Below are positions 10,530 to 23,992 of a stretch of DNA of 64,000 nucleotides, one piece after another. Below the pieces are notes generated by a model, which was not told the DNA's origin, ran no database searches, and worked only from the letters and a program-made list of their open reading frames with translations. Numbering within the stretch: position 1 is the stretch's first letter; every line of letters begins with the position of its first letter. A program made the translations under genes and the position numbers. This DNA is from Tetragonia tetragonoides (lineage: Eukaryota; Streptophyta; Magnoliopsida; Caryophyllales; Aizoaceae): positions 18,669,501 to 18,733,500 of the forward strand of contig CM076144.1 in the NCBI GenBank assembly GCA_038025085.1. Reading direction: 5' to 3'.

Positions 10530-13100
10530 GCATTATATATATATAATCTCTATTCTATAAAGCCAGAAGGGAGTTTTGGGACTCCAAATTTAACTTGGAC
10601 CAAAAACCCCTCATTTCGTTAAAATTAGTAGGGATAGAATGGTAATCTACACCATACAATTTAAAAAAAGAAAAAAGAAACTACTAAACAAATCAGTACC
10701 CAGACGTAGACACGTTTCTTCAGTTGCATACTTCCCTACACCCAAAAAAAAAAAACAAAAAAAAATTCCCTTCACCCACGATCTCCTTCTTCTCTCTCTA
10801 CCCGTGCAGTTATGGAGTTTTGTTGCATCCACTTCTCCCTCTTCTCTTTCTTTTTTTCGGTTTTTCCATTTACCTACGTGTTTAATGTTTTTCCATTACT
10901 TTTGGCTCATTATGCTGTTATACTGTTCTACAGTGGCGTCTAATTCCAAGTTTTATAATTACTGAACTAGGGCACGAGACCAAGAATTCATTCTTAATTC
11001 GTGCTTTCTCCATTCATTCAATCAGGTAATTAATTAATTATTTTTGTTTATTTTAAGTAATTGATTGATATTGGGAACATTAGGGCTGCCCATTCATTGC
11101 TTAGTTTGTTAAAGTATTCATTTGCCCATTTCTTAGTTCATGAATTTTTGTGTGGGGTTCAATTTTTGTGATTTACATCAATGAATTTGTGTACAGATTT
11201 TGTTGCTTCATAAATTTAATAATTTATTTTTTACATGGAAGTACAGATTTTGTTGCTTCATATATTCTTTGTGAACACTGATATTAATGGTGGCGGCATA
11301 TGGATATGGGTTCTGATTCTAAAAGAAGTCAAAGTCTATTCATTAAGGTATCGACATTCTGCTTCGAATTATTGTGGTTGAACTGTTTTGTATATGCGTT
11401 TTTTTGCTAGCGGATTGGGAATTTGGGACCTATTCCTCTTTTTCGGGTTTGCCATTTACTTTCGTGTTTAATGTTTTTCCATTGATTTGGGCTCATTCGG
11501 TTGTTTTACGATTGTGGGTTTGTGTTATACATACTGTGCTTCTACAGTGTTATTGTCCAGTATTAATGTCAAATTAGATCGTTTCAAACAGTTTCTTTTT
11601 ATGGATATACTAAACGTTTAAGAAATTGCTCTTCTGAAGTTACGGAGTATTGTTGTGTAGTGTAAGAACTGTAATTTTGTCATAAACTTGAATTTAATAT
11701 TAGAGTTTGTCATTTTGAAATTTAATTTCTACTCTTCCTTCATCTGACAGTTTGGTCCCGATCATGATAATTTGATGAATTCTGGATGTGAATTTCTGTA
11801 CTTTGGGTTGCTTTAATCAGATGGACCTATTATCATTTAGCACTAGGACGAAATTTTCCTATCTTCTACATCCATGAATGCGCAAGGGCCTTGAAGACAT
11901 CATTTGAAGGATTATAAGGTTACCCATTTCAAACATTCATTATTTCTGGGTTGAGGTAAACAGTTGGATTTTCCCTAAAGTTAGCTATTGTTGCCCCTAT
12001 TATTTTTATGTTTGTGTTTATGCTATTTAATTTTCATCAGGCTAATAGTTGTCCTTGGCTACAACTACAAGAGTTGTTGTATCGGTCTTATACCCGTCCC
12101 AAACTCTTTGTTCCTCTCGCACCACACTTCATACAAAGCCCATCAACAAGGCAACCGTATGGAGCAAGTTCCTTACAATTTCCTGCTTACAACGTCTCTA
12201 CTTCATCTGTGCCAATTCCCATTTTAATAAGAAACTTAAATTTTCCATAGAGTAAAGGTCGACTGAAGCCTATCTAGACCACTTGATGACTCTTAATAAA
12301 TTTGCCCAATTCTTTTAGATATGGAGTTTCATACTATTTATTAGGATATCGATAGTGTATGCACCTCTTATGTATCTACATCCAAGTGTATGTATTAACG
12401 TTCTGCTTTGTTTTTGCTAGCAAATTTTGACCAATTTCTCTTCTTGTGTTTCCATCATGATTTTCTTTTATGTTGTTCAATTAATTTGGGTTTGCTTTGC
12501 TATTGTTTTGAGATTGGGGGTTTGTATGGTACTGCATTTCTACAATAATTATGCTCTCAATATCAGTGTCAAATTACCAATTAATTGGGTAATTGTTGGA
12601 GGCTAACTTTAATTTTCTTAATTGTTGAACTAGGGCGCGAGACCAAGGCTTGGTTAATAGCCAAACTTATTATTTGGGGACATGTTGAATTTTGTGAGCA
12701 GGACACTGAGAGTTTTGTCCCTTAATTCCAACACTCATCAAATAAAGAGACCGCTTTATCTTCAAGATTTGTCATACAAGATAAACTAGCGCACTCATCT
12801 AGATCAAACATGAAAAGGGTTCCTGTTAAATAGGTAATGCATTTTCTTTAGATATCTTCATTGTAGGCAAAGTATTTCATCATAAATATATTTTTGTTAG
12901 TCTACATTTGTCTTGACTCTTGAATATCATGATTCTTTTTGTTGGTGACTTCTGTGTTATATATGATGGTAGACGACTGAGTTTGAGTGATATCTTTTTT
13001 TTTTTCCTAATGTTTTGGTCTTGAAGGTGGTTCAATGACAAAAGATTGTACCAAACTAACAATAAGAATGACTAGCATGAAGCAAGTGTATGTCTCATTT
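10530..13100. repeat. Block with a threefold diverged repeat, possibly Helitron-derived
   Basis: Three related segments lie at about 10840-10990, 11395-11580 and 12405-12650. Shared landmarks are a TTTTTGCTAGC-type start (second and third), TTTAATGTTTTTCCATT (first and second), a GGGCTCATT-like site and a TTCTACAGTG/TTCTACAATA-like site. GAACTAGGGCACGAGACCAAG (first) and GAACTAGGGCGCGAGACCAAG (third) follow. The left edge near 10548 (TCTCTATTCTATAAAGCC) resembles plant Helitron 5' ends, but no terminal hairpin was confirmed. A short open stretch at 11301-11346 ends in a donor-like AAG/GTATCG. No protein is recognised. Confidence 0.35.
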
Positions 13101-14238
13101 CACTCTAAACTCTGAACAATATGGTTTTACCCTTCTCAATTTAAGTGTCTTTTGTTTTTCGGATTGCAACTTTAAGATTGTACGAAAGACATATTTTAAT
13201 TGGTTATAACAAAGTAATTGTAAAATCATTGTAAACTTCTTAACTAAGTAATTATTTGTATTGGAGCCTTTTGCTAAGTGCTTGAACCCCTTTTAACTCA
13301 GGTCCTCAATTATTTCCATTGATCATTGTTCAAGTCAATTGTAAGTATTTGGCAAGGCTACTTAGGACTCTAGAAACTTACAGAGATGAAAAATTGGCAT
13401 GAAGAAAATGATGATACACAGATTTTGCCTAAATAGCAATTACACGACAAGCTTTCTTCGTGTCATTTCTTTTAATACATCATCATTTTCATTTACTTTG
13501 TTACATGCATAGAATACACTGTATATAATTTTGAAGGATTAACAGTTCACAAGAACTTTGACATTTCATGTTTTGATATGTTTCTTTATCAATTTTGGGC
13601 CAGCAACTTTCCGTACATAAGAGGAAGAGCTTACAAATAAGAGGGAAAAAGAAACTACCCCTTTATAAAGGGAAAGGCAGGGTGCTGGCGCTTTCACAAT
13701 TTCATTGTCATTCTTTTTTTTTTTTTTTTTTTTTAATAAAGGAATCCCACCATGCTATTTGAAGAAGAATTAATGAATAAATGATCTGGAGTATATGTAA
13801 TTTTTTAAAGGTGGCTCCGTGGTCGCAAGTTTGATCCATCAATCACGATTTTGTCTCAATGGTGCAAGGGTGAAAAATGTTCGTACTAATGGAACTAGAA
13901 TATTTACTTTAACCTCTTTTTTTCATATATTACAAGCCGCATGCATATGCGTGCAATTCAAAACTAGTATATATATATATATTATTAATATTCACAAAAT
14001 CTCGTATGAGGCGGCTTTAAGGTGAGGCCTCTCATTCAAGCATGATGCCAATGTCATACTTGTATATAATCAATGTTTAGTTACTGGGGTATATTTTGAT
14101 ATTAAAAATATACTCCATCCCTTAGCTTCCAAAACATTTTACCTTCACGATTTTAAAGGCGACATTGTGACTATATATAAATGTAATTTTATCATAATAA
14201 AATTTATAATAATATGATATTTGGAAAATACTATTTAA
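13101..14238. other. Intergenic, nothing recognised
   Basis: AT-rich sequence with a T-run near 13712-13733 and a short TA run near 13969-13981. No coding or RNA gene is supported. Confidence 0.5.
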
Positions 14239-14432
14239 ATTAGGCTGTATTTGCAAGTTGAAAGCTAGTATAAGTAGATTCAAAGAATTAGTTGTAGTTG
14301 AAACTGCAAATTGAAAATAATCTGCCAAATAGTTTGATAGCTGTTAGTTCAGAAAATTGGTTGTAAGCTAACTAATGTTCAAATTGAAACTTTTATTAAA
14401 AAGCTAGCGCTTTGTGCATAACATGGCCATTG
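14239..14432. repeat. Short element abutting the AGCGGATT-word element
   Basis: Begins TTAGGCTGTATTTGCAAG and, read on the minus strand, ends ATGGCCATGTTATGCAC. The interior repeats AGTTGTA, TAGCTGTTAG, AAGCTAAC and AAGCTAG. It stops within a few bases of the next element. Confidence 0.4.
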
Positions 14433-14433
14433 T

Positions 14434-15420
<987 letters not shown>

Positions 15421-15611
15421 ATGTCATAGACCACCAATAACTAATCATAGCTTTTATTGATTTGTAGGATTTGTAGGTAGATACTTATTTGGAATACATA
15501 CATTAACTTGATGTGTCATTTTGATTTTACAAAATATTACATACACATGTTACAGGTGATCAATTATTATGCAATATATATCTTGATGTCAAAACCCTTA
15601 ATTAAACTAGG

Positions 15612-15878
15612 TACTCTCTCCGTCTCATAATTTAAGTTGTTTTAGAAAATTAATTTTTTCCTGTATTATAATTCATTTTATAATTCCAACAAAGTATTTG
15701 TCCATTCTACCATTATTTCACATTACTTCATTAATTGCTCACTTTCTTTGCTAAATCTAAAATCAAGGGGTAAACTAGTCAAGTTTAATTATTTTTGCTA
15801 GAATTGAGACTATTTAATAACTTTCTCAATTCGTGTGAAAAAACCTTAAACGACCTACATTATGGGACAGAGGGAGTA
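15612..15878. mobile_element. Stowaway-type MITE (Tc1/mariner-like)
   Basis: The left end TACTCTCTCCGTCTCATAAT and the right end ATTATGGGACAGAGGGAGTA are inverted copies of the classic CTCCCTCCGTC terminus, flanked by TA dinucleotides. Length about 267 bp, non-coding, as expected. A separate single Stowaway-like end (CTCCCTCCGTTCC) lies near 15936 and another near 38265-38281. Confidence 0.85.
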
Positions 15879-16056
15879 TAACATTATGATCTTGACGTTA
15901 TTAATGAAATGATTGGCGATTATTAGGTACGTACCTCCCTCCGTTCCAAATCAATTTTTACATTTGACATTTTGTAGTTAAAGTTTACAAACACTAATCG
16001 TTTATATTTTTATGAAAAAGTATATAAAAAATTACAAAGTAAATACACCCTTGATT

Positions 16057-16341
16057 AAGGCTCTGTTTGATTCACCTTAATTTTACTTAAGTTCAGTTCA
16101 GTCCAGTCCAGTTCAGTTAAGTTCAGTTCATGTGTAACTTTATAACTCATATAACTTTTTATTTCGAAATAGTTTCATGATGATAACTATGTCATAGGAA
16201 AGATTGATCTCAAAGCATACTTTCAAATGAGTCCAATATTGACTTATTTGGACGAATTTTAAATAATTAACGGTTAAGTTTAAAAAATCAATTCAGTTCA
16301 GTTCAGTTCATTTCAATTCAGATCAGTTTAAACGGAGCCTA
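16057..16341. repeat. Element of GTTCAG words
   Basis: Ends AAGGCTCTGTTTGATTC and, on the minus strand, TAGGCTCCGTTTAAACTG. Interior runs of GTTCAG and CAGTCCAG occur next to both ends. The same word family is split by Copia element 2 at 31318-36812. Confidence 0.6.
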
Positions 16342-16569
16342 TCCTATATATACTTCGTTACATGCACAAAGCTCCAAAAGCAAGTGATGAGAGAGCTCGA
16401 GTCATAATCATTTCTTCGATTTCTGTCGCTCTACTCTCTAAATTTTCTCTGAAGTTTTACAAGATCACAGGTCGGATTTTTCAAATACCAATCCTTGATC
16501 AATTATACTTTACAAAAATGGCAACAATCTTGATTATTGACCATTGTCAAAATATATGAAGAACCCCTT

Positions 16570-16605
<36 letters not shown>

Positions 16606-17511
16606 AAAGGTCAACCAAATTAAACAAATATTCGTTGACATATATTATATTTTTTATTTTATATATATGTGATTTGTTGGGCAACTGCTCCATGCAAAAC
16701 CTGTTTACTGCAATTATTTGATAGACAATCGTAGTAATTATAAACCAACCAACTGCTCCATGTGTCCTGTTTGAGTTTGCATATTTGGACAACTGCTTCA
16801 AAGTGCTATCTTAAGGACATATTTTCATTATTATTAACACTAGCATTATCCACGCACATAAATTAAAAGACACTTCTCAAGATCTTCCAATAAGTAGGAT
16901 TTGTGCTTTGACTTGGGTTCACTTTAGTGGTTGACCAAAGCAATTCCTTCATTTTGTAATAATATGCTTAAGTTAACATATTATGATGGGTCAGTTAGCT
17001 TAAAGTTAGATCCCACCAAAATTTGTCCTAATCTAATGTTTACACTTTGGTTTTGAATTGAAATGCCTACTTACGCAAGCATATATGTTTAAATTATTAC
17101 TCTCCCCAAATGTATATATGAGCACTAGCTAATCCACAGATCTTTGTCAAGGGTATAAGGCTTAAAATTACATAGACTTGTTCGGATAGCAATAATTAGC
17201 TAGGTCCACTAGACATGAACACGAAAGAGCGTGAACTGAGAGAAATTGTTAGATAGTTTAGGATCATCGGTCCACCTTTTCAAGAAACGGTTATTATTCC
17301 ACTTTTTTATAGGTGAATAAATTTTGTATGGATTTTACTTGTTTTGTAAGAGGGTGGATCAGTAGTCTCGCTCAAATCACTTAATAATCTCTCGTGAAAT
17401 GGGTCGTTAACACCCCCCACCCATGCAAATCGGGGCTCAAATAATAATTATTCCTTTCATCAAAATTACTTAGGCTGATTTGCAAGAAAAATATGAACCA
17501 ATATACATAGA
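16342..17511. other. Intergenic, nothing recognised
   Basis: Short TA microsatellite at about 16573-16602 and AT-rich sequence. The open frame at 16362-16559 has no recognisable family features. Confidence 0.5.
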
Positions 17512-17710
17512 TCTGTCAAACGGGTCGGCTCAACGGGTTATGAGTCGGTTCACTTTAGGTTCGGGTCGGGTTGGTTACGCGTTGGTTTGTGGGTCGAATT
17601 CACTTTTTAGTTCATTTTATCTGGTTGTAAACGAATTCGGATCGAAAAATTAAAGTTTTTTCATGACCCTAAAAAAAGGGATCGGGTCGGGTAAGCTTTT
17701 GACAACTCTA
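17512..17710. repeat. Element of GGGTCGGGT/GGGTTCGGG words
   Basis: Left phrase CTGTCAAACGGGTCGG; right phrase, minus strand, AGAGTTGTCAAAAGCTTACC. The interior repeats CGGGTCGG, GGTTAT and TCACTTT. It has the same architecture as the 6865-7156 element. Confidence 0.5.
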
Positions 17711-18441
17711 AATATACACAAGAGTTATATTAAGATGGAGCTCGCCACAAACGTATATAATAGGAGTGAAAATCAAGACATGCATGTGCAATTGTGCATA
17801 GAAACACACTAACGTTATACTTGTAAGCTAGACCAACTTTACCCCTTTGAGCTCAACCCAACAAGTTTTGAGATCTCCCAACAAACTATTCCATTTATTA
17901 CAGCCAACACCGTCAAGGTAAAGCTCATGACTCGAAGCCAAGCTGAATCACCCTGAAAAACAACCCCTGTTGTTGCATATGATTCCCCAACAATGAACCC
18001 GCCCGTTTAACTGTTGAAGTTCAATTAATATGTCCACCAAATTGACCTGTGTAAGTTGTCTTCTATTACGATAAACCAAAAAACATACTACCTCCTAACT
18101 GTTAAGGTTATAATTGGCAAAATTAGTTTTAGCTGTAACTGTGAAATACTAAAAAAAAAAAATGATGAAGGAGATTAGTAAACTAGTTTAAAGTTGCTAC
18201 AAAAGTAAGTTCTGGCCCCTTCGATAGTGTGCTATACTTGTACATATGATTAGTGAGTTTGTAATTTGACATACTCTAGGGTACTATTCTTGTATCCTTT
18301 TGGAGAATGGAATGCAAAGCTAACAATTTTTTTTTTAAAAAAAAAAAAGTTGCTACAAAAACTTAATAAACTAGTTAGACTGATATGTTGGTTGTTGAAT
18401 ACGAGAGTCCGAACATTTCGTAGCGGGGGTGCCTTATTCGC
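17711..18441. other. Intergenic; fragment of a phrase element near 18104
   Basis: At 18104-18200, GTTAAGGTTATAATTGGCAAAATTAG resembles the left end of the 6691-7315 family; no right partner was identified. Nothing else is recognised. Confidence 0.35.
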
Positions 18442-19189
18442 CACTACAAAAAAAAAAAAAAACGAAAAATAGTTGTGGTTTTTAGCTACGAAATTTTTTC
18501 CCTAGCTAATAAGCTACAGAATTTAGAATTCCGCAGCTAATTAGCTACGGAAAAAAATTCCGTAGCTAAATTAGCTGCGGAAATATGTACCGCAACTAAT
18601 TGGCTACGGTTTTTACAAAATCCGCAGCAAACAATTTTAAAAAAAAATTATTTTTAAAAAATCAGCGGCGGAATTAAAATCTGCAGCTGATTAGCTACGG
18701 GATGACAATAATCCGCCGCTAATCAGCGGCGGATTTTGATTCCATCGCTGATTTTATTTTTTGTGGCTTCAGAGACAAATTGGTTAAGTTATATGTAACG
18801 CATTATATGTTAAGAACAATCAACATGGAGCATTGGTGGGAGCCCGAATTAAAGGTGAATTTAACTGGGCAGGTGCACGCACGTGGCTGCTCTGGGCCTG
18901 AAGCCCATCGCGTGTGCACAACAGGCCTGCTGGCCCAGCATGCGCTTTTGGGGTCGATAGAATTTCTTTTTTTAATTTTTTTTATAAAATCAGCGACGGG
19001 CCTTATTGAGTCCACCGCTAAGCTCAACGGCGGAATTGATTAGGCCAGCCGCTGAATTTCTTAGCATCGAGCATTTTAACCACAGATCTTTACCGCCGCT
19101 GATCCCGTCGTTGAGGACAATTAGCGGTGGTAAAATGAGAATAGCGGCAGGATATTTCCGCAGCTATTTTTCGTTTCCTTTTTGTTTAG
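18442..19189. mobile_element. Non-autonomous CACTA-like element with AGCTACGG/CCGCAGC subterminal repeats
   Basis: Starts CACTACAAAAA, the standard CACTA terminus, followed by an A-run and ACGAAAAATAG. The minus strand of the other end reads CTAAACAAAAAGGAAACG then AAAAATAGCTGCGG, a degenerate match. Inside, AGCTACGG, CCGCAGCTAA, CGGCGGA and AGCGGCGG recur in both orientations, the usual layout of CACTA subterminal transposase sites. No transposase frame is present. A GC-rich unique stretch lies at 18840-18950. Confidence 0.55.
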
Positions 19190-19601
19190 CAAAAACATAA
19201 TATATATATATATATACGATTCGAGTTTGCGCGACGCGTGTCAGCTGTTGGCTAGCTTTAATTTTGTCCGTTCAAATTTTAAAAGGCCATTTTCACCAAT
19301 AAATTTATTTTTAAAAAAATAAGGGTTCCATAATTCACGATTTTTGTTCTTTCAAGATTGACATCCGTTTTGCGATATTCATAGAATCAAAATCAATAAC
19401 AGTCGAATAACTGTATTGTACTCCGTATGTAGAACGAGATAGAAAAAGTAACGTGAAGGTATATATGAGAAAGACTCATGACTAAAAAAACAATTAACCA
19501 CCAGGAGATGGGAATAATGTAGCATGAAATTATAGCTTAGTGAAGTGGATGAGAGTGAAAGTTTATTATAAAGTTTTCTAGTGATTACCATTAGTCCTTT
19601 T
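19190..19601. other. Spacer before Copia element 1
   Basis: Starts with a TA run (19200-19216). No gene is seen. Confidence 0.5.
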
Positions 19602-19882
19602 TGTTGAAAATCAAATTTGATATTTAGATTTCTATAATTAGTTAATGCAATTTTAGTAACATTGTGAGAACCAGTAAATGTTTGATGGTTGAAATGTGAT
19701 TTATTATATACCATTTTTTTTTAGGTTTATAAAGATAATAAATAGTTTGTACTCTTAATGTTATTTTATATCATAAGAAATATAGAGAAGTATTCTGCAG
19801 AATAGAAAACTTTTCTTTTATCTCTCCTCTTATATTGTTACATATTGAGTTTTACAAGAATTAGCAAATTCTTGTTCCTACA
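19602..19882 (+). repeat. 5' LTR of Copia element 1
   Basis: 281 bp, TG...CA ends, same length as the 3' copy. It would carry the promoter and polyadenylation signals. Confidence 0.93.
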
Positions 19883-19927
19883 TTTGGTATCAGAGCCTTG
19901 TGTTTAGATAATATTTTTTATTTAATC

Positions 19928-20905
19928 ATGGTTGCAAACAATACATTTCAACTACAACTTCCCAAGTTGAATGGGAAATTTTTTGATAGTTGGTCTGTCC
20001 AATTGAAAGTATTTTTCCGCTCGCAAGATTTATGGAGTATCGTGGGGACAAGCTTTGAAGATGTGACCGACTCATCTGCATTTGAGTCGCTTAAAAAGGA
20101 GGTGAAGGAATTACTTGTGGAAACAAGGAAAAAAGATCAAAGGGCATTATATGCTCTTTTTCAAGCCGTGGAAGAATCGATATTTCAAAAGATATCGATG
20201 GCTGAAACATCACACGAAGCGTGGGAGATTCTGCAGAAATCCTACAAAGGTGATGAACGTGTCAAACAAGTTCGATTGCATACACTTAGAGGTAGTTTTG
20301 AGTCTTTACGCATGGATGACTCAGAATCTATTTCCACATACTTTGATAGAGTTCAAGCCATTGTCAACAAGATGCGGATTAATGGAGAAAAACTTAGCGA
20401 TCAAAGGGTGGTAGAAAAAATTATGCGAACTTTGACTGTAATCTTTGATCATGTAGTGGCAGCTATTGAAGAGGCGCAAGATCTATCAAATATGTCATTT
20501 GAAAGATTGTTGGGTTCGTTATCCTCACATGAGCAACGAATGATCCAACGTGGTAATAGTTCCAGCTTAGAGCATGCTTTGCAAAGCAGAGCGAATGTGA
20601 CCAACCGTGGTAGATACCAAAATGGCCAAAGTCATGGTCGTGGCCGCGTTCGTGGTCGTGGAAGAGGAAACTATTTTGTTTCCAATAGGGAGAAAACTGG
20701 AGAAGGGAGTTCTTCAGGAGGAAAACCGAATTTTGGACGTGAAAAATCCAAAACCAAGTGTTACAGATGTAAACAACTTGGGCATTATGCATCAGAATGC
20801 CGACCAAATTTGCAACAAGGAGAGCAAGCTAACGCAACTGAAGTAGAAGATAGTCTGGTCCTTGCCTGCAAACAAGGTCCAGAGATTGAACAAAATCATG
20901 ATATA
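19928..20905 (+). pseudogene. gag region of Copia element 1
   Basis: Encodes the capsid-nucleocapsid part that would package element RNA into cytoplasmic particles. From ATG 19928 (MVANNTFQLQLPKLNGKFF) it holds a UBN2-type Copia gag domain with the LPKLNGKFFDSW opening. An Arg/Gly-rich stretch follows (about residues 236-255). Near the end is an intact zinc knuckle CYRCKQLGHYASEC (CX2CX4HX4C). An upstream in-frame ATG at 19898 is less likely, as it lies only 2 bases past the primer site. The frame is open for the whole gag and runs into a stop at 20906. Confidence 0.9.
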
Positions 20906-23900
20906 TGATATCTTGATTCAGGATGTAGCAACCACATGACTGGAAGTAAGGAGTTGTTCTCTTTTCTAGACGAGACAGTGAAAGGAGAAGTAAATTTTGG
21001 AAACCGATCCAAAATTTTTGTCATGGGTAAAGGTAACATTAGCATTCAATCAAAAGATGGCACTAATGTTACTGTTGCAGATGTATTTTATGTGCCAGGA
21101 TTATTCTGAAATTTGTTAAGCATAGGACAACTTTCGGAAAAAGGGCACAAGGTTCATATTGAGAACGGGATTTGTGAGATCAAAGGTAAAAATAACAAAG
21201 TTGTTACAAATGTGAATATGACAAGGAATCGCATGTTTCCTTTGGCGATTAAAGCAAGAGTGTTGATGAGTCTACAAGCGATGGTTAAAGATAGTAATTA
21301 GCTATGGCATCTTCGGTTTGGTCATCTGAATTTTATAGGCTTGAAGTTATTGGAACAGAAGGAGATGGTGACGGGTTTGCCAATTATTGATGCCCGTAGC
21401 GACCATTGTGAAGGTTGTATTCTTAGAAAGCATCACCGAGACTCGTTTTTGGTTGGAGGGTCGAGACGAGTGAAGCAACCATTGGAATTAGTGCACACAG
21501 ATTTATGTGGACCAGTTGAGGTAGAATCCATTGGAAGGAAAAGGTATTTTCTACTATTTGTGGATGGTTTTTCTAGAAAACTATGGGTTTATTTTTTGAA
21601 AGAAAAATCTGAAGCATTCAATAAGTTTAAGGAGTTCAAAGTACTTGTTGAAAAACACAGCGGTTTCCCTCTAAAAACATTGAGATCAGACAGAGGAGGA
21701 GAATTTACGTCTAATGAATTCAAAGAATATTGCAAGAATGATGGAATTAGACGTGAGTTGACTGCCAGCTATACTCCGCAACAGATTGGCATAGCTGAGA
21801 AAAAGAATAGAACAATATTTGATATGGCGAGAAGCATGTTGAAAGTCAAACATTGTTTAAAACCTTTCTAGGCAGAGGCTGTTTCTTGTGCAGTTTATTT
21901 GTTAAATAGATGTCCCACCAGGAGTGTTCGTGGAAAGACACCAAAAGAAGCAGGGAGTGGGAACAAGCCAGATGTCTCTCATTTACGTGTATTTGGGTAC
22001 ATAGCATATGCCCATATACCGGAGCAAAAGAGGAAGAAACTTGATAAAAGTAGAAAATGTATTTTTATCGGCTATAGTGACGTGACAAAGGGTTATAAGC
22101 TATATAACCCAGATACTGATGAAGTGATCATAAGTAGGGATGTACGATTTGTTGAAGATGAAGAATGGCAGTGGGTTCAAAATAATGATACAGATAGTAA
22201 TGTCATTATTATTGAAGTATCCACAGATGAGTCACAAACTCATCCTTCAACTAGCAACCCAACATCACCTGTTGATAGTTCCTCTGTGATGGCAGATGCA
22301 CGACCATCAGGATGTCCACAACGAAATCGTGTCATGCCAGCACGATATTGAGATTTTGTAATCACTGGAGATAACGATGATGAAGATATTGAACTAACCG
22401 ATGAATCTCTGGTAAACTTTTGTTTATTTGCTGATTGTGATCCAATTTCATTTGAAGATGCTGCAGCACATGAAAGATGGATCCAGGCTATGAATGAGGA
22501 GATCAACTCAATCGAGAAAAATGAGACTTGGGAGTTGACTTCTTTACCCGTTGGAAAGAAACTGATTGGAGTTAAATGGGTGTACAAGACAAAGTACAGA
22601 CCCGATGAAGAGGTTGATCGCTATAAAGCAAGATTGGTAGTCAAAGGCTATAAGCAAAAGCCAGAAATTGACTATTTTGAGGTATTTGCTCCTGTTTCTA
22701 GAATGGATATGTACGAATGATTTTGTGTCTTGCAGCGCAAAATAAGTGGAAAATTCATCAAATGGATGTGAAATCGACATTTTTGAATGGTGTACTTCAA
22801 GAATAACTTTATGTTGAACAACCACCAGGTTTTGTGAAGAAAGGGGGTGAAAACAAAGTCTATCGCCTAAAGAAAGTCTTATATGGCTTGAAACAAGCAC
22901 CCCGTGCATGGTATTCTCGTATAGATACATACTTGTTGCATGATGGTTTTCAAAAATGCCCACATGAGCACACATTGTATGTCAAGCCGAAGAAAAATGG
23001 TGATATTTTGATATTGTGCTTATATGTTGATGATCTTATATTCACTGGAAATAGTGAAGTGATGTTTGCTGAATTCAAGGAGGCAATGATGAACGAGTTT
23101 GAGATGATAGACATGGGACTGATGTTGTATTTTCTCAGCATTGAAGTGCAACAGACTAATGATGGTATATTTGTTTCGCAAAAGAAATATGCCACTGATA
23201 TCTTGAAAAAGTTCAAGATGGATGCAGCAACACCTATTAGGACTCCTGCAGCAGAAAGAGTCCAAATGAAGAAAGAAGATTGCGGAGAATTGGTGAATCC
23301 AACTTACTTCAAGAGTATTGTTGGTAGTCTTTGATACTTGACTTCTACAAGACCTGATATTGTGTATGGGGTCGGATTAATTAGTCGGTTCATGAAGAAA
23401 CCACATCAAATACACTTACAAGCGGCAAAGAGGATTCTCCGCTGCATTAATGGTACTCGAAGATCATGGGATCTTCTACACCAATTTAGATACTTTCAAG
23501 TTGGTTGGGTACACAGATAGTGATTAGGCTGGTGACCTTGATACACGCAAAAGTACTTCTGGATATGTTTTTTATCTGGGTAATAGTGTCATATCATGGT
23601 CGTCGAAGAAGCAAGTTGTTGTAGCTTTATCGACAATAGAGGCCGAGTATATAGCAGCAACATCAGCAGCTTGTCAAGCAGTTTGGCTACGGAAAATGTT
23701 GGTAGAATTGGATCATCATGAAGACAGTCCAACAAATATTTACTGCGATAATCAATCTGCTATGGCACTTACAAAGAACCCCGTATTTTCTGGTCGCAGT
23801 AAGCATATTGATATTCGATATCATTACATTAGAGATCTGATTAAGGAAAAAGAAATTGAACTTCAGTTTTGCAAATCTGAAGAACAAGTCGCCGATGTCT

Positions 23901-23971
23901 TGACAAAGCCTCTGAAGGCTGATTTATTTGAAAAATTCAAGACTATGCTTGGAGTAGTCCCTCCCAAATAA
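20906..23971 (+). pseudogene. pol region of Copia element 1 (protease, integrase, RT, RNase H), broken
   Basis: Order: protease LDSGCSNHMTG (about 20912-20944); integrase zinc motif from LWHLRFGHLNF to CEGC (21302-21420); DDE core with HTDLCGP, LRSDRGGEFTS and the QIGIAEKKNR region (21490-21815); RT with the YVDD box (about 23023); RNase H with [10 protein letters not shown] and YCDNQSAM (23630-23770). In-frame stops: 20906, 21107, 21299, 21869, 22349, 22804, 23332 and 23525. Frameshifts lie near 22710 (base loss) and 23467. At least four stops replace a conserved Trp and one an expected Arg ([11 protein letters not shown]). RNase H after 23528 is intact. Confidence 0.92.
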
Positions 23972-23992
23972 AGATTCAAGTTTGAGGGGGTG

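Noticed and set aside
10639..10965. Frames on both strands with Lys/Phe-rich ends
   Set aside because: A-rich and T-rich tracts explain them; no recognisable motif.
11301..11346. Possible small exon MDMGSDSKRSQSLFIK ending at a donor-like AAG/GTATCG
   Set aside because: Too short, with no partner exon found; could be a captured gene piece but not supportable.
21113..23520. Treating each open piece of Copia element 1 as a separate gene
   Set aside because: They are consecutive parts of one pol frame separated by point stops and two frameshifts.
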